Origin: Annona cherimola
Taxonomy: Eukaryota; Streptophyta; Magnoliopsida; Magnoliales; Annonaceae
Assembly (NCBI GenBank): GCA_030490835.1
Contig: CM059971.1
Location: forward strand, 51,074,012 to 51,138,011
DNA length: 64,000 nt
Reading direction: 5' to 3'
Each line of letters starts with the position of its first letter. The first letter of the stretch is position 1. Made by a program: the position numbers and the translations under genes. Positions 35,801 to 49,219 of the stretch are shown here, in pieces. The notes beneath the pieces are model-generated. The model was not told the DNA's origin. It saw nothing but the letters and a program-made list of their open reading frames with translations, and ran no database searches.

Positions 35801-38477
35801 TGACTGTAAGTAGAACGAGTAAACTTGAAAGCATTCCAATAGATTCAAAACAACTGAATTGGACTAAAGGAACTTCAATGAACAATAATTAACAACAATC
35901 CCTTTATTTCATTTACATTCGAACGACATGGGATGACCTTAAAGGCATTGAAATCGAATCAAATGAATTGAGTTTGATAGAATGAACTTTAATTAGCTAG
36001 AATTGAGTACAACTCAATCTAATTGACTTGATTTGACTTTAAGGAGAACCAGTATACTTTAACGCATTCCAATAGATTTAGAACAACTGAATTGGACGAA
36101 AGGAACTTCAATCAACAACAATTAACAACAATCCCTTGATTTCATTTACATTCGAACGACATAGGATGACCTTGAAGGCATTGAAATCGAATCTAATGAA
36201 TTGAGTTTGATAGAATGAACTTTGATTAGCAAGAATTGAGTAGAACTCAAACTATTTGACTTGATTTGACTGTAAGAAGAACGAGTAAACTTTAAAGCAT
36301 TCCAATAGATTCAAAACAACTGAATTGGACGAAAGGAACTTCAATGAACAATAATTAAGAACAATCCCTTTATTTCATTTCCATTCGAACGACAACGGAT
36401 GACCTTAAAGGCTTTGAATTCGAATCAAATGAATTGAGTTTGATAGAATGAACTTTGATTAGTTCTAATTGAGTATAACTCAATCTAATTGACTTGATTT
36501 GACTGTAAGGAGAACGAGTAAACTTTAACGCATTCCGATAGATTCAAAACAACTGAATTGGAAGAAAGGAACTTCAATCAACAACAATTAACAACAATCC
36601 CTTGATTTCATTTACATTCGAACGACAACGGATGACCTTAAAGGCATTCAAATCGAATCAAATGAATTGAGTTTGATAGAATGAACTTTGATTAGTTAGA
36701 ATTGAGTAGAACTAAAACTAATTGACTTGATTTGACTGTAAGTAGAACGAGTAAACTTTAAAGCATTCCAATAGATTCAAAACAACTGAATTGGACGAAA
36801 GAACTTCAATGAACAATAATCAACAACAATCCCTTTATTTCATTTCCATTCGAACGACATGGGATGACCTTAAAGGCATTGAAATCGAATCAAATTAATT
36901 GAGTTTGATAGAATGGACTTTAATTAGCTAGAATTGAGTACAACTCAATCTAATTGACTTGATTTGACCGTAAGGAGAACGAGTAAAGTTTAACGCATTC
37001 CAATAGATTCCGAACAACTGAATCGGAAGAAAGGAACTTCCATCAACAACAGTTAACAACAATCCCTTGATTTCATTTACATTCTAACGACAACGGATGA
37101 CCTTAAAGGAATTCATATCGAATGAAATGAATTGAGTTTGATAGAATGAACTTTGATTACTTAGAATTTAGTAGAACTCAATCTAATTTACTTGATTTTA
37201 CTGTAAGTAGAACGAGTAAACTTGAAAGCATTCCAATAGATTCAAAACAACTGAATTGGACGAAAGGAACTTCAATGAACAACAATTAACAACAATCCCT
37301 TTATTTCATATACATTCGAACGACATAGGATGACCTTAAAGGCATTGAAATCGAATCAAATGAATTGAGTTTGATAGAATGAACTTTAATTAGCTAGAAT
37401 TGAGTACAACTCAATCTAATTGACTTGATTTGACTTTAAGGAGAACCAGTATACTTTAACGCATTCCAATAGATTTAGAACAACTGAATTGGACGAAAGG
37501 AACTTCAATCAACAACAATTAACAACAATCCCTTGATTTCATTTACATTCGAACGACATAGGATGACCTTGAAGGCATTCAAATCAAATCAAATGAATTG
37601 AGTTTGATAGAATGAACTTTGATTAGTTAGAATTGAGTAGAACTCAAACTAATTGACTTGATTTGACTGTAAGTAGAACGAGTAAACTTTAAAGCATTAC
37701 AATAGATTCAAAACAACCGAATTGGACGAAACGAACTTCAATGAACAATAATTAACAACAATCCCTTTATTTCATTTCCATTCGAACGACATGGGATGAC
37801 CTTAAAGGCATTGAAATCGAATCAAATTAATTGAGTTTGATAGAATGAACTTTAATTAGCTAGAATTGAGTACAACTCAATCTAATTGACTTGATTTGAC
37901 CGTAAGGAGAACGAGTAAAGTTTAACGCATTCCAATAGATTCCGAACAACTGAATCGGAAGAAAGGAACTTCCATCAACAACAGTTAACAACAATCCCTT
38001 GATTTCATTTACATTCTAACGACAACGGATGACCTTGAAGGCATTCATATCGAATGAAATGAATTGAGTTTGATAGAATGAACTTTGATTACTTAGAATT
38101 TAGTAGAACTCAATCTAATTTACTTGATTTTACTGTAAGTAGAACGAGTAAACTTGAAAGCATTCCAATAGATTCAAAACAACTGAATTGGACGAAAGAA
38201 ACTTCAATGAACAACAATTAACAACAATCCCTTTATTTCATATACATTCGAACGACATAGGATGACCTTAAAGGCATTGAAATCGAATCAAATGAATTGA
38301 GTTTGATAGAATGAACTTTAATTAGCTAGAATTGAGTATAACTCAATCTAATTGACTTGATTTGACTTTAAGGAGAACCAGTATACATTAACGCATTCCA
38401 ATAGATTTAGAACAACTGAATTGGACGAAAGAAACTTCAATCAACAACAATTAACAACAATCCCTTGATTTCATTTA
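32890..38477. repeat. 24-mer HOR, copy 2 (mosaic)
   Basis: Offset 5,590 bp from copy 1 up to the two-base deletion at 34,628/34,629 (aattcttg for aattgtcttg) and 5,588 after it. Derived states shared with copy 3 only are T at 32,946, C at 34,107 and the deletion. Derived states shared with copy 1 only are A at 37,586, C at 37,732, T at 38,339 and A at 38,387. The switch lies between about 34,629 and 37,586. Confidence 0.92.
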
Positions 38478-41400
38478 CATTCGAACGACAACGGATGACC
38501 TTAAAGGCTTTGAATTCGAATCAAATGAATTGATTTTGATAGAATGAACTTTGATTAGTTCTAATTGAGTATAACTCAATCTAATTGACTTGATTTGACT
38601 GTAAGGAGAACAAGTAAACTTTAACGCATTCCGATAGATTCAAAACAACTGAATTGGAAGAAAGGAACTTCAATCAACAACAATTAACAACAATCCCTTG
38701 ATTTCATTTACATTCGAACGACAACGGATGACCTTAAAGGCATTCAAATCGAATCAAATGAATTGAGTTTGATAGAATGAACTTTGATTAGTTAGAATTG
38801 AGTAGAACTAAAACTAATTGACTTGATTTGACTGTAAGTAGAACGAGTAAACTTTAAAGCATTACAATAGATTCAAAACAACTGAATTGGACGAAAGAAC
38901 TTCAATGAACAATAATCAACAACAATCCCTTTATTTCATTTCCATTCGAACGACATGGGATGACCTTAAAGGCATTGAAATCGAATCAAATTAATTGAGT
39001 TTGATAGAATGAACGTTAATTAGCTAGAATTGAGTACAACTCAATCTAATTGACTTGATTTGACTTCAAGGAGAACGTGTAAACTTTAACGCATTCCAAT
39101 AGATTCCGAACAACTGAATCGGAAGAAAGGAACTTCCATCAACAACAGTTAACAACAATCCCTTGATTTCATTTACATTCGAACGACAACGGATGACCTT
39201 AAAGGCATTCATATCGAATGAAATGAATTGAGTTTGATAGAATGAACTTTGATTACTTAGAATTTAGTAGAACTCAATCTAATTTACTTGATTTTACTGT
39301 AAGTAGAACGAGTAAACTTGAAAGCATTCCAATAGATTCAAAACAACTGAATTGGACGAAAGGAACTTCAATGAACAACAATTAACAACAATCCCTTTAT
39401 TTCATATACATTCGAACGACATAGGATGACCTTAAAGGCATTGAAATCGAATCAAATGAATTGAGTTTGATAGAATGAACTTTGATTAGCAAGAATTGAG
39501 TAGAACTCAAACTATTTGACTTGATTTGACTGTAAGAAGAACGAGTAAACTTTAAAGCATTCCAATAGATTCAAAACAACTGAATTGGACGAAAGGAACT
39601 TCAATGAACAATAATTAAGAACAATCCCTTTATTTCATTTCCATTCGAACGACATGGGATGTCCTTAAAGGCATTGAAATCGAATCAAATTAATCGAGTT
39701 TGATAGAATGAACTTTAATTAGCTAGAATTGAGTACAACTCAATCTAATTGACTTGATTTGACCGTAAGGAGAACGAGTAAACTTTAACGCATTCCAATA
39801 GATTCCGAACAACTGAATTGGAAGAAAGGAACTTCCATCAACAACAATTAACAACAATCCCTTGATTTCATTAACATTCTAACGACAACGGATGACCTTA
39901 AAGGCATTCATATCGAATGAAATGAATTGAGTTTGATAGAATGAACTTTGATTACTTAGAATTTAGTAGAACTCAATCTAATTTACTTGATTTTACTGTA
40001 AGTAGAACGAGTAAACTTGAAAGCATTCCAATAGATTCAAAACAACTGAATTGGACGAAAGGAACTTCAATGAACAACAATTAACAACAATCCCTTTATT
40101 TCATATACATTCGAACGACATAGGATGACCTTAAAGGCATTGAAATCGAATCAAATGAATTGAGTTTGATAGAATGAACATTAATTAGCTAGAATTGAGT
40201 ACAACTCAATCTAATTCTTGATTTGACTTTAAGGAGAACGAGTATACTTTAACGCAATCCAATAGATTTAGAACAACTGAATTGGACGAAAGGAACTTCA
40301 ATCAACAACAATTAACAACAATCCCTTGATTTCATTTACATGCGAACGACATAGGATGACCTTGAAGGCATTGAAATCGAATCTAATGAATTGAGTTTGA
40401 TAGAATGAACTTTGATTAGCAAGAATTGAGTACAACTCAATCTAATTGTCTTGATTTGACTTTAAGGAGAACGAGTATGCTTTAACGCATTCCAATAGAT
40501 TTAGAACAACTGAATTGGACGAAAGGAACTTCAATGAACAACAATTAACAACAATCCCTTGATTTCATTTACATTCGAACGACATAGGATGACCTTGAAG
40601 GCATTGAAATCGAATCTAATTAATTGAGTTTGATAGAATGAACTTTGATTAGCTAGACTTGAGTACAACTCAATCTAATTGACATGATTTGACTGTAAGG
40701 AGAACGAGCAAACTTTAACTCATTTCAATAGATTCACAACAACTGAATTGGACGAAAGGAACTTCAATCAACAACAATTAACAACAATCCCTTGATTTCA
40801 TTTACATTAGAACGACAACGGATGACCTTAAAGGCATTCAAATCGAATCAAATGAATTGAGTTTGATAGAATGAACTTTGATTAGTTAGAATTGAGTAGA
40901 ACTCAAACTAATTGACTTGATTTGACTGTAAGTAGAACGAGTAAACTTTAAAGCATTCCAATAAATTCAAAACAACTGAATTGGACGAAAGGAACTTCAA
41001 TGAACAATAATTAACAACAATCCCTTTATTTCATTTACATTCGAACGACATGGGATGACCTTAAAGGCATTGAAATCGAATCAAATTAATTGAGTTTGAT
41101 CGAATGAACTTTAATTAGCTAGAATTGTGTACAACTCAATCTAATTGACTTGATTTGACCGTAAGGAGAACGAGTAAACTTTAACGCATTCCAATAGATT
41201 CCGAACAACTGAATCGGAAGAAAGGAACTTCAATCAACAAAAATTAACAACAATCCCTTGATTTCATTTACATTCGAACGGCAACGGATGACCTTAAAGC
41301 CATTCAAATCGAATGAAATGAATTGAGTTTGATAGAATGAACTTTGACTCCTTAGAATTTAGTAGAGCTCAATCTAATTTACTTGATTTGACTGTAAGTA

Positions 41401-44066
41401 GAACGAGTAAACTTGAAAGCATTCCAATAGATTCAAAACAACTGAATTGGACTAAAGGAACTTCAATGAACAATAATTAACAACAATCCCTTTATTTCAT
41501 TTACATTCGAACGACATGGGATGACCTTAAAGGCATTGAAATCGAATCAAATGAATTGAGTTTGATAGAATGAACTTTAATTAGCTAGAATTGAGTACAA
41601 CTCAATCTAATTGACTTGATTTGACTTTAAGGAGAACCAGTATACTTTAACGCATTCCAATAGATTTAGAACAACTGAATTGGACGAAAGGAACTTCAAT
41701 CAACAACAATTAACAACAATCCCTTGATTTCATTTACATTCGAACGACATAGGATGACCTTGAAGGCATTGAAATCGAATCTAATGAATTGAGTTTGATA
41801 GAATGAACTTTGATTAGCAAGAATTGAGTAGAACTCAAACTATTTGACTTGATTTGACTGTAAGAAGAACGAGTAAACTTTAAAGCATTCCAATAGATTC
41901 AAAACAACTGAATTGGACGAAAGGAACTTCAATGAACAATAATTAAGAACAATCCCTTTATTTCATTTCCATTCGAACGACAACGGATGACCTTAAAGGC
42001 TTTGAATTCGAATCAAATGAATTGAGTTTGATAGAATGAACTTTGATTAGTTCTAATTGAGTATAACTCAATCTAATTGACTTGATTTGACTGTAAGGAG
42101 AACGAGTAAACTTTAACGCATTCCGATAGATTCAAAACAACTGAATTGGAAGAAAGGAACTTCAATCAACAACAATTAACAACAATCCCTTGATTTCATT
42201 TACATTCGAACGACAACGGATGACCTTAAAGGCATTCAAATCGAATCAAATGAATTGAGTTTGATAGAATGAACTTTGATTAGTTAGAATTGAGTAGAAC
42301 TAAAACTAATTGACTTGATTTGACTGTAAGTAGAACGAGTAAACTTTAAAGCATTCCAATAGATTCAAAACAACTGAATTGGACGAAAGAACTTCAATGA
42401 ACAATAATCAACAACAATCCCTTTATTTCATTTCCATTCGAACGACATGGGATGACCTTAAAGGCATTGAAATCGAATCAAATTAATTGAGTTTGATAGA
42501 ATGGACTTTAATTAGCTAGAATTGAGTACAACTCAATCTAATTGACTTGATTTGACCGTAAGGAGAACGAGTAAAGTTTAACGCATTCCAATAGATTCCG
42601 AACAACTGAATCGGAAGAAAGGAACTTCCATCAACAACAGTTAACAACAATCCCTTGATTTCATTTACATTCTAACGACAACGGATGACCTTAAAGGAAT
42701 TCATATCGAATGAAATGAATTGAGTTTGATAGAATGAACTTTGATTACTTAGAATTTAGTAGAACTCAATCTAATTTACTTGATTTTACTGTAAGTAGAA
42801 CGAGTAAACTTGAAAGCATTCCAATAGATTCAAAACAACTGAATTGGACGAAAGGAACTTCAATGAACAACAATTAACAACAATCCCTTTATTTCATATA
42901 CATTCGAACGACATAGGATGACCTTAAAGGCATTGAAATCGAATCAAATGAATTGAGTTTGATAGAATGAACTTTAATTAGCTAGAATTGAGTACAACTC
43001 AATCTAATTGACTTGATTTGACTTTAAGGAGAACCAGTATACTTTAACGCATTCCAATAGATTTAGAACAACTGAATTGGACGAATGGAACTTCAATCAA
43101 CAACAATTAACAACAATCCCTTGATTTCATTTACATTCGAACGACATAGGATGACCTTGAAGGCATTCAAATCGAATCAAATGAATTGAATTTGATAGAA
43201 TGAACTTTGATTAGTTAGAATTGAGTAGAACTCAAACTAATTGACTTGATTTGACTGTAAGTAGAACGAGTAAACTTTAAAGCATTACAATAGATTCAAA
43301 ACAACCGAATTGGACGAAAGGAACTTCAATGAACAATAATTAACAACAATCCCTTTATTTCATTTCCATTCGAACGACATGGGATGACCTTAAAGGCATT
43401 GAAATCGAATCAAATTAATTGAGTTTGATAGAATGAACTTTAATTAGCTAGAATTGAGTACAACTCAATCTAATTGACTTGATTTGACCGTAAGGAGAAC
43501 GAGTAAAGTTTAACGCATTCCAATAGATTCCGAACAACTGAATCGGAAGAAAGGAACTTCCATCAACAACAGTTAACAACAATCCCTTGATTTCATTTAC
43601 ATTCTAACGACAACGGATGACCTTGAAGGCATTCATATCGAATGAAATGAATTGAGTTTGATAGAATGAACTTTGATTACTTAGAATTTAGTAGAACTCA
43701 ATCTAATTTACTTGATTTTACTGTAAGTAGAACGAGTAAACTTGAAAGCATTCCAATAGATTCAAAACAACTGAATTGGACGAAAGAAACTTCAATGAAC
43801 AACAATTAACAACAATCCCTTTATTTCATATACATTCGAACGACATAGGATGACCTTAAAGGCATTGAAATCGAATCAAATGAATTGAGTTTGATAGAAT
43901 GAACTTTAATTAGCTAGAATTGAGTACAACTCAATCTAATTGACTTGATTTGACTTTAAGGAGAACCAGTATACTTTAACGCATTCCAATAGATTTAGAA
44001 CAACTGAATTGGACGAAAGAAACTTCAATTAACAACAATTAACAACAATCCCTTGATTTCATTTAC
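38478..44066. repeat. 24-mer HOR, copy 3
   Basis: Offset 5,588 bp from copy 2. It has T at 38,534, C at 39,695 and the two-base deletion at 40,216/40,217, as in copy 2. Its last kilobase differs from copies 1 and 2: cgaatgg near 43,086, G at 43,174, gaattt near 43,189, G at 43,320, C at 43,927, T at 43,975 and ttaac near 44,030. Several of these are the window-wide consensus states. The match ends near 44,066, where the next box reads catagg rather than acaacgg. Confidence 0.92.
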
Positions 44067-46150
44067 ATTCGAACGACATAGGATGACCTTGAAGGCATTG
44101 AAATCGAATCTAATGAATTGAGTTTGATAGAATGAACTTTGATTAGCAAGAATTGAGTAGAACTCAAACTATTTGACTTGATTTGACTGTAAGAAGAACG
44201 AGTAAACTTTAAAGCATTCCAATAGATTCAAAACAACTGAATTGGACGAAAGGAACTTCAATGAACAATAATTAAGAACAATCCCTTTATTACATTTCCA
44301 TTCGAACGACATGGGATGACCTTAAAGGCATTGAAATCGAATCAAATTAATTGAGTTTGATAGAATGAACTTTAATTAGCTAGAATTGAGTACAACTCAA
44401 TCTAATTGACTTGATTTGACCGTAAGGAGAACGAGTAAACTTTAACGCATTCCAATAGATTCCGAACAACTGAATTGGACGAAAGGAACTTCCATCAACA
44501 ACAATTAACAACAATCCCTTGATTTCATTAACATTCTAACGACAACGGATGACCTTAAAGGCATTCATATCGAATGAAATGAATTGAGTTTGATAGAATG
44601 AACTTTGATTACTTAGAATTTAGTATAACTCAATCTAATTTACTTGATTTTACTGTAAGTAGAACGAGTAAACTTGAAAGCATTCCAATAGATTCAAAAC
44701 AACTGAAATGGACGAAGGGAACTTCAATGAACAACAATTAACAACAATCCCTTTATTTCATATACATTCGAACGACATAGGATGACCTTAAAGGCATTGA
44801 AATCGAATCAAATGAATTGAGTTTGATAGAATGAACTTTAATTAGCTAGAATTGAGTACAACTCAATCTAATTGACTTGATTTGACTTTAAGGAGAACGA
44901 GTATACTTTAACGCATTCCAATAGATTTAGAACAACTGAATTGGACGAAAGGAACTTCAATCAACAACAATTAACAACAATCCCTTGATTTCATTTACAT
45001 TCGAACGACATAGGATGACCTTGAAGGCATTGAAATCGAATCTAATTAATTGAGTTTGATAGAATGAACTTTGATTAGCTAGACTTGAGTACAACTCAAT
45101 CTAATTGACATGATTTGACTGTAAGGAGAACGAGCAAACTTTAACTCATTTCAATAGATTCACAACAACTGAATTGGACGAAAGGAACTTCAATCAACAA
45201 CAATTAACAACAATCCCTTGATTTCATTTACATTAGAACGACAACGGATGACCTTAAAGGCATTCAAATCGAATCAAATGAATTGAGTTTGATAGAATGA
45301 ACTTTGATTAGTTAGAATTGAGTAGAACTCAAACTAATTGACTTGATTTGACTGTAAGTAGAACGAGTAAACTTTAAAGCATTCCAATAGATTCAAAACA
45401 ACTGAATTGGACGAAAGAACTTCAATGAACAATAATCAACAACAATCCCTTTATTTCATTTACATTCGAACGACATGGGATGACCTTAAAGGCATTGAAA
45501 TCGAATCAAATTAATTGAGTTTGATCGAAAGAACTTTAATTAGCTAGAATTGAGTACAACAAAATCTAATTGACTTGATTTGACCGTAAGGAGAACGAGT
45601 AAACTTTAACGCATTCCAATAGATTCCGAACAACTGAATCGGAAGAAAGGAACTTCAATCAACAAAAATTAACAACAATCCCTTGATTTCATTTACATTC
45701 GAACGGCAACGGATGACCTTAAAGCCATTCAAATCGAATGAAATGAATTGAGTTTGATAGAATGAACTTTGACTCCTTAGAATTTAGTAGAGCTCAATCT
45801 AATTTACTTGATTTGACTGTAAGTAGAACAGTAAACTTGAAAGCATTCCAATAGATTCAAAACAACTGAATTGGACGAAAGGAACTTCAATGAACAATAA
45901 TTAACAACAATCCCTTTATTTCATTTACATTCGAACGACATGGGATGACCTTAAAGGCATTGAAATCGAATCAAATGAATTGAGTTTGATAGAATGAACT
46001 TTAATTAGCTAGAATTGAGTACAACTCAATCTAATTGACTTGATTTGACTTTAAGGAGAACGAGTATACTTTAACGCATTCCAATAGATTTAGAACAACT
46101 GAATTGTACGAAAGGAACTTCAATCAACAACAATTAACAACAATCCCTTG
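44067..46150. repeat. Degraded partial 24-mer
   Basis: This continues the monomer order of copy 3 from about 39,409 at offset 4,657, then at 4,426 from about 45,000 on. One monomer, the one with catgcgaacg near 40,340, is therefore missing. Markers are caataattaagaac with catggg (44,270), gagcaaactttaactc (45,132), caacaaaaattaac (45,661) and gactccttag (45,770). Local defects are acaacaaaatc near 45,556 and the one-base loss in agtagaacagtaaac near 45,827. The lower fit to the HOR suggests an array edge. Confidence 0.8.
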
Positions 46151-49100
46151 ATTTCATTTACATTCGAACGACATAGGATGACCTTGAAGGCATTGAAATC
46201 GAATCTAATGAATTGAGTTTGATAGAATGAACTTTGATTAGCTAGAATTGAGTACAACTCAATCTAATTGAGTTGATTTGAATGTAAGGAGAACGGGCAT
46301 ACTTTAACGCATTCCAATAGATTCAAAACAACTGAATTGGAAGAAAGGAACTTCAATCAACCACAATTAACAACAATCCCTTGATTTCATTTACATTCGA
46401 ACGACAACGGATGACCTTAAAGGCATTCAAATCGAATCAAATGAATTGAGTTTGATAGAATGAACTTTGATTTGTTAGAATTGAGTAGAACTCAATCTAA
46501 TTGACTTGATTTGACTGTAAGGAGAACGAGTAAACTTTAACGCATTTCAATAGATTCAAAACAACTGAATTGGAAGAAAGACACTTTAATAAACAACAAT
46601 TAACAACAATCCCTTGATTTCATTTACATTCGAACGACAACGGATGACCTTAAAGGCATTCAAATCGAATCAAATGAATTGAGTTTGATAGAATGAACTT
46701 TGATTAGTTAGAATTGAGTAGAACTCAAACTAATTGACTTGATTTGACTGTAAGTAGAACGAGTAAACTTTAAAGCATAACAATAGATTCAAAACAACCG
46801 AATTGGACGAAAGGAACTTCAATGAACAATAATTAACAACAATCCCTTTATTTCATTTCCATTCGAACGACATGGGATGACCTTAAAGGCATTGAAATCT
46901 AATCTAATTAATTGAGTTTGATAGAATGAACTTTGATTAGCTAGACTTGAGTACAACTCAATCTAATTGACATGATTTGACTGTAAGGAGAACGAGCAAA
47001 CTTTAACTCATTTCAATAGATTCACAACAACTGAATTGGACGAAAGGAACATCAATCAACAACAATTAACAACAATCCCTTGATTTCATTTACATTAGAA
47101 CGACAACGGATGACCTTAAAGGCATTCAAATCGAATCAAATGAATTGAGTTTGATAGAATGAACTTTGATTAGTTAGAATTGAGTAGAACTCAAACTAAT
47201 TGACTTGATTTGACTGTAAGTAGAACGAGTAAACTTTAAAGCATTCCAATAGATTGAAAACAACTGAATTGGACGAAAGGAACTTCAATGAACAATAATT
47301 AACAACAATCCCTTTATTTCATTTACATTCGAACGACATGGGATGACCTTAAAGGCATTGAAATCGAATCAAATTAATTGAGTTTGATCGAAAGAACTTT
47401 AATTAGCTAGAATTGAGTACAACTCAATCTAATTGACTTGATTTGACCGTAAGGAGAACGAGTAAACTTTAACGCATTCCAATAGATTCAAAACAACTGA
47501 ATTGGACGAAAGGAACTTCAATCAACCACAATTAACAACAATCCCTTGATTTCATTTACATTCGAACGCCAACGGATGACCTTAAAGGCATTCAAATCGA
47601 ATGAAATGAATTGAGTTTGATAGAATGAACTTTGATTAGTTAGAATTGAGTAGAACTCAAACTAATTGACTTGATTTGACTGTAAGTAGAACGAGTAAAC
47701 TTTAAAGCATTCCAATAGATTGAAAACAACTGAATTGGACGAAAGGAACTTCAATGAACAATAATTAACAACAATCCCTTTATTTCATTTACATTCGAAC
47801 GACATAGGATGACCTTGAAGGCATTGAAATCGAATCTAATGAATTGAGTTTGATAGAATGAACTTTGATTAGCTAGAATTGAGTACAACTCAATCTAATT
47901 GACTTGATTTGAATGTAAGGAGAACGGGCAAACTTTAACGCATTCCAATAGATTCAAAACAACTGAATGGGAAGAAAGGAACTTCAATCAACCACAATTA
48001 ACAACAATCCCTTGATTTCATTTACATTCGAACGACAACGGATGACCTTAAAGGCATTCAAATCGAATCAAATGAATTGAGTTTGATAGAATGAACTTTG
48101 ATTTGTTAGAATTGAGTAGAACTCAATCAAATTGACTTGATTTGACTGTAAGTAGAACGAGTAAACTTTAAAGCATAACAATAGATTCAAAACAACCGAA
48201 TTGGACGAAAGGAACTTCAATGAACAATAATTAACAACAATCCCTTTATTTCATTTCCATTCGAACGACATGGGATGACCTTAAAGGCATTGAAATCTAA
48301 TCTAATTAATTGAGTTTGATAGAATGAACTTTGATTAGCTAGACTTGAGTACAACTCAATCTAATTGACATGATTTGACTGTAAGGAGAACGAGCAAACT
48401 TTAACTCATTTCAATAGATTCACAACAACTGAATTGGACGAAAGGAACTTCAATCAACAACAATTAACAACAATCCCTTGATTTCATTTACATTAGAACG
48501 ACAACGGATGACCTTAAAGGCATTCAAATCGAATCAAATGAATTGAGTTTGATAGAATGAACTTTGATTAGTTAGAATTGAGTAGAACTCAAACTAATTG
48601 ACTTGATTTGATTGTAAGTAGAACGAGTAAACTTTAAAGCATAACAATAGATTCAAAACAACCGAATTGGACGAAAGGAACTTCAATGAACAATAATTAA
48701 CAACAATCCCTTTATTTCATTTCCATTCGAACGACATGGGATGACCTTAAAGGCATTGAAATCGAATCAAATAAATTGAGTTTGATAGAATTAACTTTAA
48801 TTAGCTAGAATTGAGTACAACTCAATCTAATTGACTTGATTTGACCGTAAAGAGAACGAGTAAACTTTAACGCATTCCAATAGATTCAAAACAACTGAAT
48901 TGGACGAAAGGAACTTCAATCAACCACAATTAACAACAATCCCTTGATTTCATTTACATTCGAACGCCAACGGATGACCTTAAAGGCATTCAAATCGAAT
49001 GAAATGAATTGAGTTTGATAGAATGAACTTTGATTACTTAGAATTTAGTAGAACTCAATCTAATTTACTTGATTTGACTGTAAGTAGAAGGAGTAAACTT

Positions 49101-49200
49101 GAAAGCATTCCAATAGATTCAAAACAACTGAATTGGACGAAAGGAACTTCAATGAACAACAATTAACAACAATCCCTTTATTTCATATACATTCGAACGA
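46150..49200. repeat. 7-mer/6-mer and 2-mer duplications
   Basis: Bases 46,151-46,500 match 47,782-48,131 at offset 1,631 (gaacgggca at 46,292 and 47,923; tttgttagaattg at 46,471 and 48,102). From 46,739 the offset drops to 1,398 (taaagcataac at 46,771 and 48,169; gaaatctaatctaatt at 46,894 and 48,292), so the right copy lacks one monomer. Two-monomer offsets of 466 bp also occur: agattgaaaac at 47,251 and 47,717, and taaagcataac at 48,169 and 48,635. Families still alternate G and C for most of this stretch. Confidence 0.83.
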
Positions 49201-49219
49201 CATAGGATGACCTTAAAAG

